Source of the DNA: Coriobacteriales bacterium
Lineage (GTDB): Bacteria > Actinomycetota > Coriobacteriia > Coriobacteriales > UBA8131
NCBI GenBank assembly: GCA_031268525.1
Contig: JAIRXA010000165.1
Location: 1 to 8,969, forward strand
Reading direction: 5' to 3'
Length of the DNA: 8,969 bases
In this document: piece after piece, positions 1-5,692 of the stretch
How positions within the stretch are numbered: position 1 is the first letter of the stretch
Layout: each line of letters starts with the position of its first letter
Notes under the pieces: generated by a model
What the model was told of the DNA's origin: nothing
Seen by the model: the letters and a program-made list of their open reading frames with translations, nothing else
Databases searched by the model: none
Translations under genes and position numbers: made by a program

Positions 1-142
1 TGCCACCGCCGCCCTTGCTACCGCCACCCGACTGGGCACCGCCCGTTACCTGGATAAGCTCGTCCTCCGAGAGCTCCTGAGCAAGTCCCTTGACCTCCTC
101 GATGAGAGCTTTGACCTTCATTACCTTTTCTGTCTCTGTCAC
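1..142 (-). CDS. RiPP precursor peptide A, glycine-rich core (C-terminus cut by window edge)
   Basis: Small peptide gene read from a GTG at 142 and running off the left edge; 47 codons are visible. GTG was chosen because an AGAGAGGA ribosome site lies about 7 nt upstream and because it aligns exactly with the ATG of precursor B; the in-frame ATG at 121 would remove the conserved ETEKV block. Residues 1-35 form an acidic, helical leader ending ELSEDELIQVTGG, a double-glycine type leader end. It matches precursor B at 23 of 35 positions. The visible core (residues 36-47) is AQSGGGSKGGGG, without Cys, Ser/Cys pairs or aromatics. It lies directly downstream of the radical SAM maturase on the same strand, so it is probably a second substrate of that enzyme. 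Precursor identity is inferred from the shared leader and context. The leader end resembles Nif11-type leaders but lacks their long N-terminal domain. Confidence 0.8.
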   Translation of the reverse strand, partial: MTETEKVMKVKALIEEVKGLAQELSEDELIQVTGGAQSGGGSKGGGG

Positions 143-230
143 GATGCCGTCCTCTCTTCTCTGAAACCGATTCGAACGTGACCCACAGCTTGTCTCCTGC
201 GGGGTAGAACCTCTGCTGTCTCAGAAGGGC

Positions 231-1631
231 TCACGTGGCGTTCGCCTGCGCGGCGTTTGCCTGCGCGGCGTTTGCCACGTAGATACCCCCCTCCTTTTCC
301 GCCGTGGTGCGTATACGCTCGGCATAGCCGCCGGTGAGTATCGCACAGAAGCTCTCGTCAGGGGCCATGATGTTGCTGGGGTGGTCTTGCAGTGCAGAGG
401 CGCGGCAGCCGGCACCGCAGACAAAGCGCTGTTCGCACTTTTGGCAACGCTCGTTGTGCTCGAGGTAGGCGGCAAGACGCGTGTCGATGAAATTCATGTA
501 GTACGAGTCGTTCAGGGCCTGTGTGAGACTCATCTGTGTGAGGCTTGGGAAATTCTTCTGGACGCTCATGCCGCTCAAAGCCATACAGGGCAACACCTTG
601 CCGTCGGCCGCGAGGTACATGACCTGACGCGCATGGCCACAGACACAGCGGGTAGCCGCACGCGAGTCGTCTGCGCTGGACTTCTGCGAGGGAATCCAGA
701 AGTGAGGGTCGCCCTTATACGCATAGAAGGCCCCACCGAGCATGACGGTCATCGGCTGGCCATCGCGGTAGTACTGTGGTATGTAGGCCAGATAGGCCTC
801 CAGTGTCTCCTCAAGGGAAAGATGGTCCTCTCCGGCGTTCTCTGCCCAGGCACCCGTCTTGCCCGCGGGGTTCGTCTTGATGTGCGCGACGCCCAGCTTG
901 GCCAGATGGTCGATGCTCTCGCGGAGCGTATGCTTGTTGCGCTGGTGCAAGGTGAGCTCCGCAGCTGTGGGAAAACCGTGCTCACGGCACAGCGCAAACG
1001 CACGGTTGACCTCCTCCTCGGCGCCCTTAACGCCTCGAAGCCAGTCGTGAAAGCCCACGCCGTCAAAGCTCATGTTGAACTCCGGGTGGATGTCGCGCTC
1101 CTCAAAGCCGTCGAGCAGCTCGGGCGTGACGAGCTTGCCGTTTGAGTAGACGGTCGTGATACGGATACGGTGGCCAAGCAGGCGGTCGACTATCTGCCAG
1201 AAATCCTTCCTGACCAGCGGTTCGCCGCCCGTGATGGAAACCTCGCGGATGCCGCAGCCGGCGATCTCGTCGGCGATGGACAGGCACTTTTCTGTGGAAA
1301 GCTGGCCATATTTGGCGTCGGGGGCAGACATATAGCAGTGGCGACAGCGGTAGTTACAGTGGCCCGTGACAGACCAGTGGGCCGTTCTCATGTAGCGGGA
1401 ATCGTAACGGTGGTAGTGCTGCCACTCGTCCAGCGCGCAGCCCGGCTCGCACGCTGAGATGATTCCCTCCCTGGCGGCCTTCTCCAGTATGGGATGCAGT
1501 CTGTCGGGGATGTGCTCGGTGCCTATCTCCCCGTCGCAGCAGCGCAGGGCCTCGAAGGTATCGCTGTCCAGGAACGACACGTGGTAGTCCGGGGTAAAGA
1601 GCGCAAAAGGGAGCTTTTGCCAGCCCCTCAA
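231..1631 (-). CDS. Radical SAM/SPASM peptide maturase
   Basis: Probable RiPP-modifying enzyme that uses S-adenosylmethionine and a [4Fe-4S] cluster to make radicals on a peptide substrate. Numbered from the TTG at 1631 (466 aa), the cluster motif CxxxCxxC is C92/C96/C99, followed by the SAM-binding TGGEP at 134-138. The C-terminal SPASM domain has the full pattern for auxiliary clusters: C331-x12-G344-x4-C349, then C396-x2-C399-x5-C405-x3-C409 and C429. The first ~75 residues could be a small leader-binding (RRE/PqqD-like) domain; this is inference. The tail ends in a repeated NAAQA. TTG 1631 is the first conventional start, but it has no ribosome site. The in-frame sequence upstream (INYLLNTDYALRGWQKLPF) looks like native N-terminus and begins at an ATC (1661) well placed after GGAGGAGG, so the real protein is probably 476 aa. 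It lies between two precursor genes. The product cannot be predicted. Confidence 0.93.
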   Translation of the reverse strand: MRGWQKLPFALFTPDYHVSFLDSDTFEALRCCDGEIGTEHIPDRLHPILEKAAREGIISACEPGCALDEWQHYHRYDSRYMRTAHWSVTGHCNYRCRHCYMSAPDAKYGQLSTEKCLSIADEIAGCGIREVSITGGEPLVRKDFWQIVDRLLGHRIRITTVYSNGKLVTPELLDGFEERDIHPEFNMSFDGVGFHDWLRGVKGAEEEVNRAFALCREHGFPTAAELTLHQRNKHTLRESIDHLAKLGVAHIKTNPAGKTGAWAENAGEDHLSLEETLEAYLAYIPQYYRDGQPMTVMLGGAFYAYKGDPHFWIPSQKSSADDSRAATRCVCGHARQVMYLAADGKVLPCMALSGMSVQKNFPSLTQMSLTQALNDSYYMNFIDTRLAAYLEHNERCQKCEQRFVCGAGCRASALQDHPSNIMAPDESFCAILTGGYAERIRTTAEKEGGIYVANAAQANAAQANAT

Positions 1632-1664
1632 CGCATAGTCAGTATTGAGTAGGTAGTTGATACG

Positions 1665-1674
1665 CCCCTCCTCC
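1665..1674 (-). promoter_or_regulatory. Strong ribosome binding site pointing to an ATC start for the maturase
   Basis: On the minus strand the sequence GGAGGAGGGG is followed, 8 nt after its first GGAGG, by ATC at 1661-1659 in the maturase frame. There is no ATG, GTG, TTG or CTG in frame between the upstream TAA and the TTG at 1631. This site is the only good ribosome site for the gene, and it is too far (about 38 nt) from the TTG. It therefore suggests initiation at ATC, or a sequencing or mutational change from ATG to ATC. Confidence 0.6.
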
Positions 1675-1771
1675 GATATACCCTGCTCAGCCCTCTTTTT
1701 GTGTATTGGTGAGACACGATCTTATCCCCTCCGCCAACAACGCCAGCAGGCTGAGGGATCATACCATATCT

Positions 1772-1996
1772 TTACCTCGGCCCAAGCGGTCCAACCTCTC
1801 CAACCGGCCCGACCGCTCCAGTCGCTCCGACCTCTCCAACCGCTCCTTTCTCCCCAGTCAGCATAATCTGCCTGATTGGCCCGGGCACCCCACCACCTGC
1901 CACCTGCTTGAGCTCTTCTTCTGAGAGCTCTTCCGAGAGCTCCCTGACCTCCTCGAGCAGTGCCTTGATCTTTGCAACCTTCTCCGTGTCTGCCAT
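1772..1996 (-). CDS. RiPP precursor peptide B with collagen-like core
   Basis: 74-residue peptide starting at the ATG at 1996, with AAAGGGG 5 nt upstream. The frame stays open further upstream, but that stretch has no relation to precursor A, so this start is preferred. Residues 1-35 are the leader (MADTEKVAKIKALLEEV, ending ELSEEELKQVAGG), closely matching precursor A. The core, residues 36-74, begins GVPGPIRQIMLT and then runs as nine uninterrupted Gly-X-Y triplets (48-74: GEK, GAV, GEV, GAT, GAV, GPV, GEV, GPL, GPR), the repeat form of collagen. It contains no Cys, Trp, Tyr, Phe or His. The maturase begins about 110 nt downstream on the same strand, so it is the likely modifying enzyme. 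Cleavage after Gly-Gly at 34-35 would be expected from a C39-type protease or transporter, but none is inside the window. The collagen-like repeat is seen directly; its structure and modification are inference. Confidence 0.85.
   Translation of the reverse strand: MADTEKVAKIKALLEEVRELSEELSEEELKQVAGGGVPGPIRQIMLTGEKGAVGEVGATGAVGPVGEVGPLGPR
1794..1842 (-). repeat. Internal repeat in the collagen-like core of precursor B
   Basis: The 13-mer ACCTCTCCAACCG (plus strand) occurs at 1794-1806 and 1830-1842, exactly 36 nt or 12 codons apart. Each copy encodes part of a V-G-E-V-G block (residues about 52-57 and 64-69). The spacing equals four Gly-X-Y triplets, so the core probably grew by duplication of a four-triplet unit. 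Confidence 0.7.
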
Positions 1997-2048
1997 AATG
2001 ACCCCTTTCTGTGAGTACTGAATGACAGGAAGCTTTTTTGCGTGCCCT

Positions 2049-2059
2049 ATTCTATCATA
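2049..2059 (-). promoter_or_regulatory. Candidate -10 region for the RiPP operon
   Basis: The minus strand reads TATGATAGAAT here, holding two overlapping -10-like hexamers (TATGAT and TAGAAT) about 50-60 nt upstream of the precursor B start. No good TTGACA-like -35 was found at 16-18 bp. The position between divergently read genes supports a promoter, but the call rests on the hexamer alone. Confidence 0.3.
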
Positions 2060-2185
2060 TCCCCATGCTCGCCTCTGCCGCTTCTCTGGGATGCTGATGC
2101 TTGTGCTACACTTGCTGCGCTGGGTGTAGGTCTGAAGAAACTCTTCGGAATACGATTTTGTGCGGGCTTCTGGTGCCTGCTGATG

Positions 2186-2192
2186 AAAGGAG
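2186..2192 (+). promoter_or_regulatory. Ribosome binding site that sets the STAS gene start
   Basis: AAAGGAG is followed by 7 nt and then GTG at 2200, giving a 99-residue product that matches the size of a single STAS domain. The frame is open back to an ATG at 2101, but the Cys-rich stretch that start would add resembles no STAS N-terminus. Confidence 0.7.
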
Positions 2193-2199
2193 CTCTTCA

Positions 2200-2499
2200 G
2201 TGGAGATAAGGACACATGACAGCGGCAACACACGAACCCTGGTCTTGATTGGCAGGCTCGATGCCCTCACCTCCTCCGATCTGGAGGAGCCTCTTAGAGA
2301 ATCCTGCGAGCAGTGGGGCAGCACAGTCATAGACTGCGCGCAGCTCGACTACGTGAGCAGCGCAGGACTGCGGGTATTGCTCACCGGACAGAAGGCCGCC
2401 AGCAAGCATGAGCACAAGCTGACGCTTACCCATGTCTCGGACGACGTACGCGAGGTCTTTGACATCACAGGCTTCTCACGCATCCTCAACATCGACTGA
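2200..2499 (+). CDS. STAS-domain protein, anti-sigma factor antagonist type
   Basis: 99-residue cytoplasmic protein made of one STAS domain (SpoIIAA/RsbV type). Family members bind a partner anti-sigma kinase when unphosphorylated and so free a sigma factor. Visible hallmarks are an N-terminal beta strand TLVLIGRLDA (residues 13-22), the STVIDCAQLDYVSSAGLRVLL core (41-61) and a C-terminal DDVREVFDITGF helix region (81-92). The signature loop, DSSGL in SpoIIAA, reads SSAGL here. Aligned on the Gly-Leu, the position of the phosphorylated serine is Ala55, with Ser53 and Ser54 just before it. Phosphoregulation may therefore use Ser54 or may be absent. No kinase or phosphatase gene is adjacent. 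GTG was preferred over the upstream ATG because of its ribosome site. It is read divergently from the RiPP genes, with 203 bp between the starts. Confidence 0.85.
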   Translation: MEIRTHDSGNTRTLVLIGRLDALTSSDLEEPLRESCEQWGSTVIDCAQLDYVSSAGLRVLLTGQKAASKHEHKLTLTHVSDDVREVFDITGFSRILNID

Positions 2500-2530
2500 G
2501 AACGGTAAGCCGCCTCTCCAAAAGTTGACA

Positions 2531-2561
2531 AGAGAAGCGTCCAGAGAAGCGTCTCCGACGC
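2531..2561 (+). repeat. 12-bp tandem repeat and small hairpin ahead of the hydrolase gene
   Basis: AGAGAAGCGTCC (2531-2542) is followed directly by AGAGAAGCGTCT (2543-2554). The end of the second copy forms a 5-bp hairpin, GCGTC-TCC-GACGC (2549-2561). It lies in the 124-bp spacer between the STAS stop and the hydrolase start. No T-run follows, so it is not a normal intrinsic terminator. Confidence 0.55.
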
Positions 2562-2623
2562 AGGAATCTGCCGCTTATTGGTCTGTGCCCACATCGACGC
2601 CGAAAAGCGCTATCATCCGATGT

Positions 2624-3577
2624 ATGGAAGCTCCTGCTGGCATACATCCCGTTCTGCCCGACGAAGCAAGTCCGGTTGACTATCGTGACCCGGACAACTG
2701 GCTTGCTTTGCCGTCCGCTCTTTATGCATCAGCCTCCCGGCCCTTTGATGTTTTCTATCTCTATCCAACGGCCTGTTTCCGCGAGGACCTGCCTCAGTGT
2801 GCGGCAAACGATCCCGCAATGCGCAGCCGCGCACGGAAGAAATACGAACAGCAGGCGTCCATCTTCGCCGCAGGCGCCATCTATGCGCCTTATTATCGCC
2901 AGTTGAGTATGGCGCGCTTTCCACAGCTTCGCTCGATAGCTGCCATCAGGGATGAGATCGCGCGTTTTGGTGGCGTCGATGCCCGTGCCGCCTTCCTGCA
3001 CTACCGTGAGTATGCAGATGCGAACCGTCCGATCGTTTTTGCCGGGCACTCGCAGGGAACGATCGTTTTACTTGCGCTGCTGCCCTGGCTGCGCACTCAT
3101 CTGCCCGAAGTCTTGGATCAAACAATAGCTTGCTATCTTATTGGCTTCACGATCACGCCTTTTGATGTGGAGCGCATCGGCCTACCTTTCGCCACCCGTG
3201 CTGATGATACCGGTGTCATCATCAGCTACAACACGGAAAAGGTCGGTACGACGAGCTTCAATCCTCTGATCACCGCGCCGGACGCCCTCGTAATCAACCC
3301 TGTGAATTGGTGCGTTGATGAAACTCCTGCCCCTCGCGAACTCAGCTTGGGTAGCCGCTTGCCCGATGAGAACGGTGCGCTTCATGATCTGCCGCAGTTT
3401 GCGAGCGCCCGCATTGATCTCACTCGCCGCGCAGTGCTCACCGACGCTCCCATCGAGGCGCGCACACCCTGGCCTACCGGGGTGCTGCACAGTCAGGACC
3501 TCGCGCTGTTCTATCACGATCTTGCGGCCAATGTCGAGTTGCGGGCTGCCGTCTGGCGCGAGACACACGTCGGCTGA
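2624..3577 (+). CDS. DUF3089-type alpha/beta hydrolase
   Basis: 317-residue protein of the DUF3089 family, alpha/beta-hydrolase-fold proteins whose substrates are mostly unknown. Visible family marks are FDVFYLYPTA (residues 41-50), IYAPYYRQ (86-93), the nucleophile elbow AGHSQG with Ser143 (140-145), YLIGF (171-175), VIISYNT (198-204) and NPVNW (225-229). A late histidine in GVLHSQDLALFYHD (His289) could complete a catalytic triad; that is inference. There is no signal peptide or membrane segment, so a cytoplasmic enzyme is expected. The ATG at 2624 lacks a clear ribosome site. GTG at 2585 is an alternative, and the frame is open back to an ATG at 2432 inside the STAS gene, but that extension is low-complexity (REASREAS) and unlike the family. 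It is on the same strand as the STAS gene; a functional link is unproven. Confidence 0.85.
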   Translation: MEAPAGIHPVLPDEASPVDYRDPDNWLALPSALYASASRPFDVFYLYPTACFREDLPQCAANDPAMRSRARKKYEQQASIFAAGAIYAPYYRQLSMARFPQLRSIAAIRDEIARFGGVDARAAFLHYREYADANRPIVFAGHSQGTIVLLALLPWLRTHLPEVLDQTIACYLIGFTITPFDVERIGLPFATRADDTGVIISYNTEKVGTTSFNPLITAPDALVINPVNWCVDETPAPRELSLGSRLPDENGALHDLPQFASARIDLTRRAVLTDAPIEARTPWPTGVLHSQDLALFYHDLAANVELRAAVWRETHVG

Positions 3578-3589
3578 GCGCTCGCTCAG
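3574..3589 (+). terminator. Short hairpin overlapping the hydrolase stop codon
   Basis: CTGAGC-GCTC-GCTCAG forms a perfect 6-bp stem that includes the TGA stop of the hydrolase gene. There is no following T-run, so it is at best a weak or factor-assisted terminator or an mRNA 3'-end stabiliser. Confidence 0.3.
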
Positions 3590-3632
3590 TACCGTCGCCG
3601 TCCGCCAGCAAAACCCGCCTACAACGCCCTTT

Positions 3633-3676
3633 GGAACCAACCCGGGACCAACCCGGAAACAATCTGGGAATAATCC
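3633..3676 (+). repeat. Four tandem imperfect 11-bp repeats upstream of the Fe-S operon
   Basis: Units at 3633-3643 (GGAACCAACCC), 3644-3654 (GGGACCAACCC), 3655-3665 (GGAAACAATCT) and 3666-3676 (GGGAATAATCC) share the pattern GGRAMYAAYCY. The last unit ends 35 bp before the candidate -10 of the MOSC-nifS operon. The 11-bp period is not a multiple of three, so it is not a coding repeat, and it is close to one helical turn of DNA. A stacked protein-binding site is possible but not shown. Confidence 0.65.
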
Positions 3677-3711
3677 ATAGTATTTCTCTAGGAATTAAGA
3701 ACGGAGTGGAC

Positions 3712-3717
3712 TATACT
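3712..3717 (+). promoter_or_regulatory. Candidate promoter of the MOSC-nifS-iscU-rrf2-ZIP operon
   Basis: TATACT at 3712-3717 is a good -10 hexamer about 45 nt before the MOSC start. The -35 region at 17-bp spacing (3689-3694) is poor, as is common for regulated promoters. Hexamers TAGTAT (3679-3684) and ATACTA (3713-3718) form an inverted repeat spanning the presumed -35/-10 region, so the operon's own Rrf2 protein could act here. Operator function is inference. Confidence 0.4.
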
Positions 3718-3762
3718 AGGCTTCCAGTTCGCATATATTCATTTTTGGAAAGGTTCAGGCAT

Positions 3763-4308
3763 ATGGTTCAGACTTCGAATACCGAGCAACGGGCAGGTAC
3801 GGTCACCTCGGTGAACACCTCTGAACGCAAAGGCACTCGCAAGATCCCTGTTGCAGAGGGGCAGGTGCAGGTCACCTGCGATTTTGGCGTCATCGGCGAT
3901 GCCCACGCTGACAACTGGCATCGCCAGGTGAGCTTCCTGGCTGAGGAGAGTATCGCCAAGGCACGTGAGATGGGGCTGGATGTGAAGGCCGGTGATTTTG
4001 CGGAAAACGTCACCACCTCCGGGATTGACCTACCTTCCATCCCAATTGGTACGGTACTGCGCGTGGGCGACAGCGAGGTTGAGATAAGCCAGATCGGCAA
4101 GGTCTGCCATACCCGATGCGCCATCTACCATCTGGCAGGCGACTGTATCTTTCCACGCGAAGGCATCTTCAGTGTGGTGCGCAAACCGGGCGAGATCAGG
4201 GTTGGCGACGACATCGAGGTGCTTACCTGGGGCAACGGGAGCTGCGACGCCACCCCGCCCGAGGCGCTGGCGGAAGTGGAAGCCGCCCGAGAAGCAGGAA
4301 CTTTGTGA
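3763..4308 (+). CDS. MOSC-domain protein
   Basis: 181-residue protein consisting of a single MOSC domain, the fold of the C-terminus of molybdenum cofactor sulfurases. MOSC domains are thought to carry or deliver sulfur to metal-sulfur cofactors. Recognisable blocks are GTVTSVNTS (residues 12-20), VIGDAHADNWHRQVSFLAEESI (43-64), GDFAENVTTSGIDL (77-90), PIGTVLRVG (94-102), the Cys-rich KVCHTRCAIYHLAGDCIFPREGIF (113-136) and IRVGDDIEVL (145-154). C115, C119 and C128 are candidate sulfur carriers. The ATG at 3763 was chosen for its GGAAAGG ribosome site at 3747-3753; upstream sequence in the same frame belongs to the promoter. It is the first gene of the operon, 10 bp ahead of a cysteine desulfurase, which suits a sulfur acceptor. 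The exact substrate, perhaps a molybdenum hydroxylase cofactor, is inference. Confidence 0.88.
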   Translation: MVQTSNTEQRAGTVTSVNTSERKGTRKIPVAEGQVQVTCDFGVIGDAHADNWHRQVSFLAEESIAKAREMGLDVKAGDFAENVTTSGIDLPSIPIGTVLRVGDSEVEISQIGKVCHTRCAIYHLAGDCIFPREGIFSVVRKPGEIRVGDDIEVLTWGNGSCDATPPEALAEVEAAREAGTL

Positions 4309-4318
4309 GGAGGACACG

Positions 4319-5524
4319 ATGAGTGAACGTAAGCAGATTTATCTCGACAATGCCGCGACGACCGCCGTCTGGCCTGAGGTCGTCGAAGCGATGCTCCCTT
4401 ACTTTACCGAGCAGTACGGCAATCCCTCGTCGCTGTATTTCTTCGGGCAGAACGCCAAGAATGCGATCTCGGACGCTCGTGCTCGCATCGCAAAACATCT
4501 GAACGCCACGACTCAGGACATCTACTTTACCGCCTGTGGCACCGAGTCGGATAACTGGGCGCTCAAGGCAACGGCGGATGCCTACCAGTCAAAAGGCAGG
4601 CACATCATCACCTCGGCCATCGAGCACCACGCCATAGTGCATAGCACTGAGTGGCTGGCACAACAGGGCTATGAAATCACCTATCTGCCGGTCGATGCTG
4701 ATGGCCTGATCGACCCAGCCACGCTCGAGGCCGCCATCCGTCCCGATACCATTCTGGTGAGCATCATCTGCGCAAACAACGAGATCGGCACCCTCCAGCC
4801 CATCAGGGAGCTCGCTGCGATCGCCCATGCGCACGGTGTGCTCTTCCACACCGATGCGGTACAGGCGGTCGCGCATCTACCTATCGATGTTGTCGATCTC
4901 GATGTCGATATGCTCTCCGGGTCCGCCCATAAGTTCCACGGGCCCAAAGGGGTCGGCTTTCTCTACATTCGCAAGGGCGTGAGGACGCGATCCTTCCTGC
5001 ATGGGGGCGCGCAGGAGCGCAAACGACGCGCCGGGACCGAGAATGTGCCGGGTATTGTTGGGATGGCGGCAGCACTCGATGCCTGCATGGCACGCTTTGA
5101 CCAGCGTGTTGCCCATGAGGTCGTCCTGCGCGACCACCTCATCGACCGCGTTCTCGCCGAGGTGGAGCATGTGCGCCTCAACGGGCATCGCACGCTGCGG
5201 CTTCCGAATAACGTGAACATCAGCTTTGAGTTCGTGGAGGGGGAGAGCCTGCTACTCTCACTGGAGCAGCAGGGTGTTTTGGCCTCGAGTGGTTCGGCCT
5301 GCGCCTCCGGCTCGCTCGACCCGAGCCACGTGCTGCTGGCAATCGGCCTGCCGCATGAGATCGCTCACGGCAGCTTGCGCCTGACACTTGGCGAGGAGAC
5401 GACAATCGAGGATATCGACTATACGGTCGAGGCGATCAAGCAGGTCGTTGAACAGCTCCGAAAGATGTCCCCTCTGTTTGAGGATTTTGTGGCCGGTCGC
5501 AAGGCGGTACACGCGGTGAAATGA
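4319..5524 (+). CDS. nifS: Cysteine desulfurase, NifS/IscS type
   Basis: 401-residue pyridoxal-phosphate enzyme that removes sulfur from L-cysteine as an enzyme-bound persulfide for Fe-S cluster and other thio-cofactor synthesis. Visible are the N-terminal IYLDNAATT (7-15), His104 in SAIEHHA (99-105), Asp179 in FHTDAVQ (176-182), the PLP-binding Lys205 in SAHKFHGPKG (202-211), RAGTEN (237-242) and the persulfide-forming Cys328 in SSGSACASG (323-331). The cysteine motif and lack of an insertion place it in the NifS/IscS group rather than SufS. The ATG at 4319 has GGAGG 5 nt upstream; the open frame extends back into the MOSC gene but there is no reason to use it. It lies 10 bp after the MOSC stop and is followed by iscU, its expected partner. 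IscS is an equally fair name. Confidence 0.96.
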   Translation: MSERKQIYLDNAATTAVWPEVVEAMLPYFTEQYGNPSSLYFFGQNAKNAISDARARIAKHLNATTQDIYFTACGTESDNWALKATADAYQSKGRHIITSAIEHHAIVHSTEWLAQQGYEITYLPVDADGLIDPATLEAAIRPDTILVSIICANNEIGTLQPIRELAAIAHAHGVLFHTDAVQAVAHLPIDVVDLDVDMLSGSAHKFHGPKGVGFLYIRKGVRTRSFLHGGAQERKRRAGTENVPGIVGMAAALDACMARFDQRVAHEVVLRDHLIDRVLAEVEHVRLNGHRTLRLPNNVNISFEFVEGESLLLSLEQQGVLASSGSACASGSLDPSHVLLAIGLPHEIAHGSLRLTLGEETTIEDIDYTVEAIKQVVEQLRKMSPLFEDFVAGRKAVHAVK

Positions 5525-5692
5525 AGGTCATTCCGACCGCGGACCGCGGGAGCGCTTTGTGCTCCGCGTGGAGGGGCTTAGGGAAGAGCTGGAGAAAGAG
5601 GAGTTGCGAAGGAAGCCCCGAAGGAAGAAATGAAGGCAAAAGCGAGGGCGATTTTGAGAGCAGCACGAACGCCTTTATGAAAGGAGAACGCA
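5525..5692 (+). other. Structured spacer between nifS and iscU
   Basis: 168-bp non-coding gap inside an otherwise tight operon. It begins with a hairpin, CGCGGGAGC (5545-5553) pairing with GCTCCGCG (5561-5568) around a 7-nt loop with one bulged G. It also holds a longer-range pair GGGGCTT (5573-5579) with AAGCCCC (5613-5619) and a direct repeat CGAAGGAAG at 5607-5615 and 5619-5627. The rest is purine-rich. There is no T-run, so it looks like a processing, stability or attenuation site rather than a terminator. An open frame starting at 5521 through this spacer is low-complexity and not believed. Confidence 0.5.

Noticed and set aside
158..180. tRNA T-loop-like sequence (minus strand GTTCGAATC)
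   Set aside because: The bases on either side do not form the 5-bp T stem, and no anticodon arm or acceptor stem could be placed.
381..1145. 254-codon open frame on the plus strand opposite the maturase
   Set aside because: It is the complement of a gene with complete radical SAM and SPASM motifs, has no recognisable domain and reflects high-GC antisense openness.
1997..2233. Longer start for precursor B, extending its frame upstream
   Set aside because: The ATG at 1996 has its own ribosome site and aligns exactly with precursor A; the upstream part crosses the STAS start region and the candidate promoter.
2525..2530. TTGACA as a -35 box for the hydrolase gene
   Set aside because: No -10-like hexamer occurs 16-18 bp downstream; that position is GC-rich repeat sequence.
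2432..2623. N-terminal extension of the hydrolase back into the STAS gene
   Set aside because: The added residues are low-complexity (REASREAS), encoded by a tandem repeat, overlap a real gene out of frame and do not resemble the DUF3089 family.
3182..3640. 152-codon minus-strand frame opposite the hydrolase
   Set aside because: It is an antisense shadow of a gene with clear alpha/beta-hydrolase motifs.
3633..3676. CRISPR-like array
   Set aside because: The units are 11 bp, directly abutting, with no spacers, so they are not a CRISPR array.
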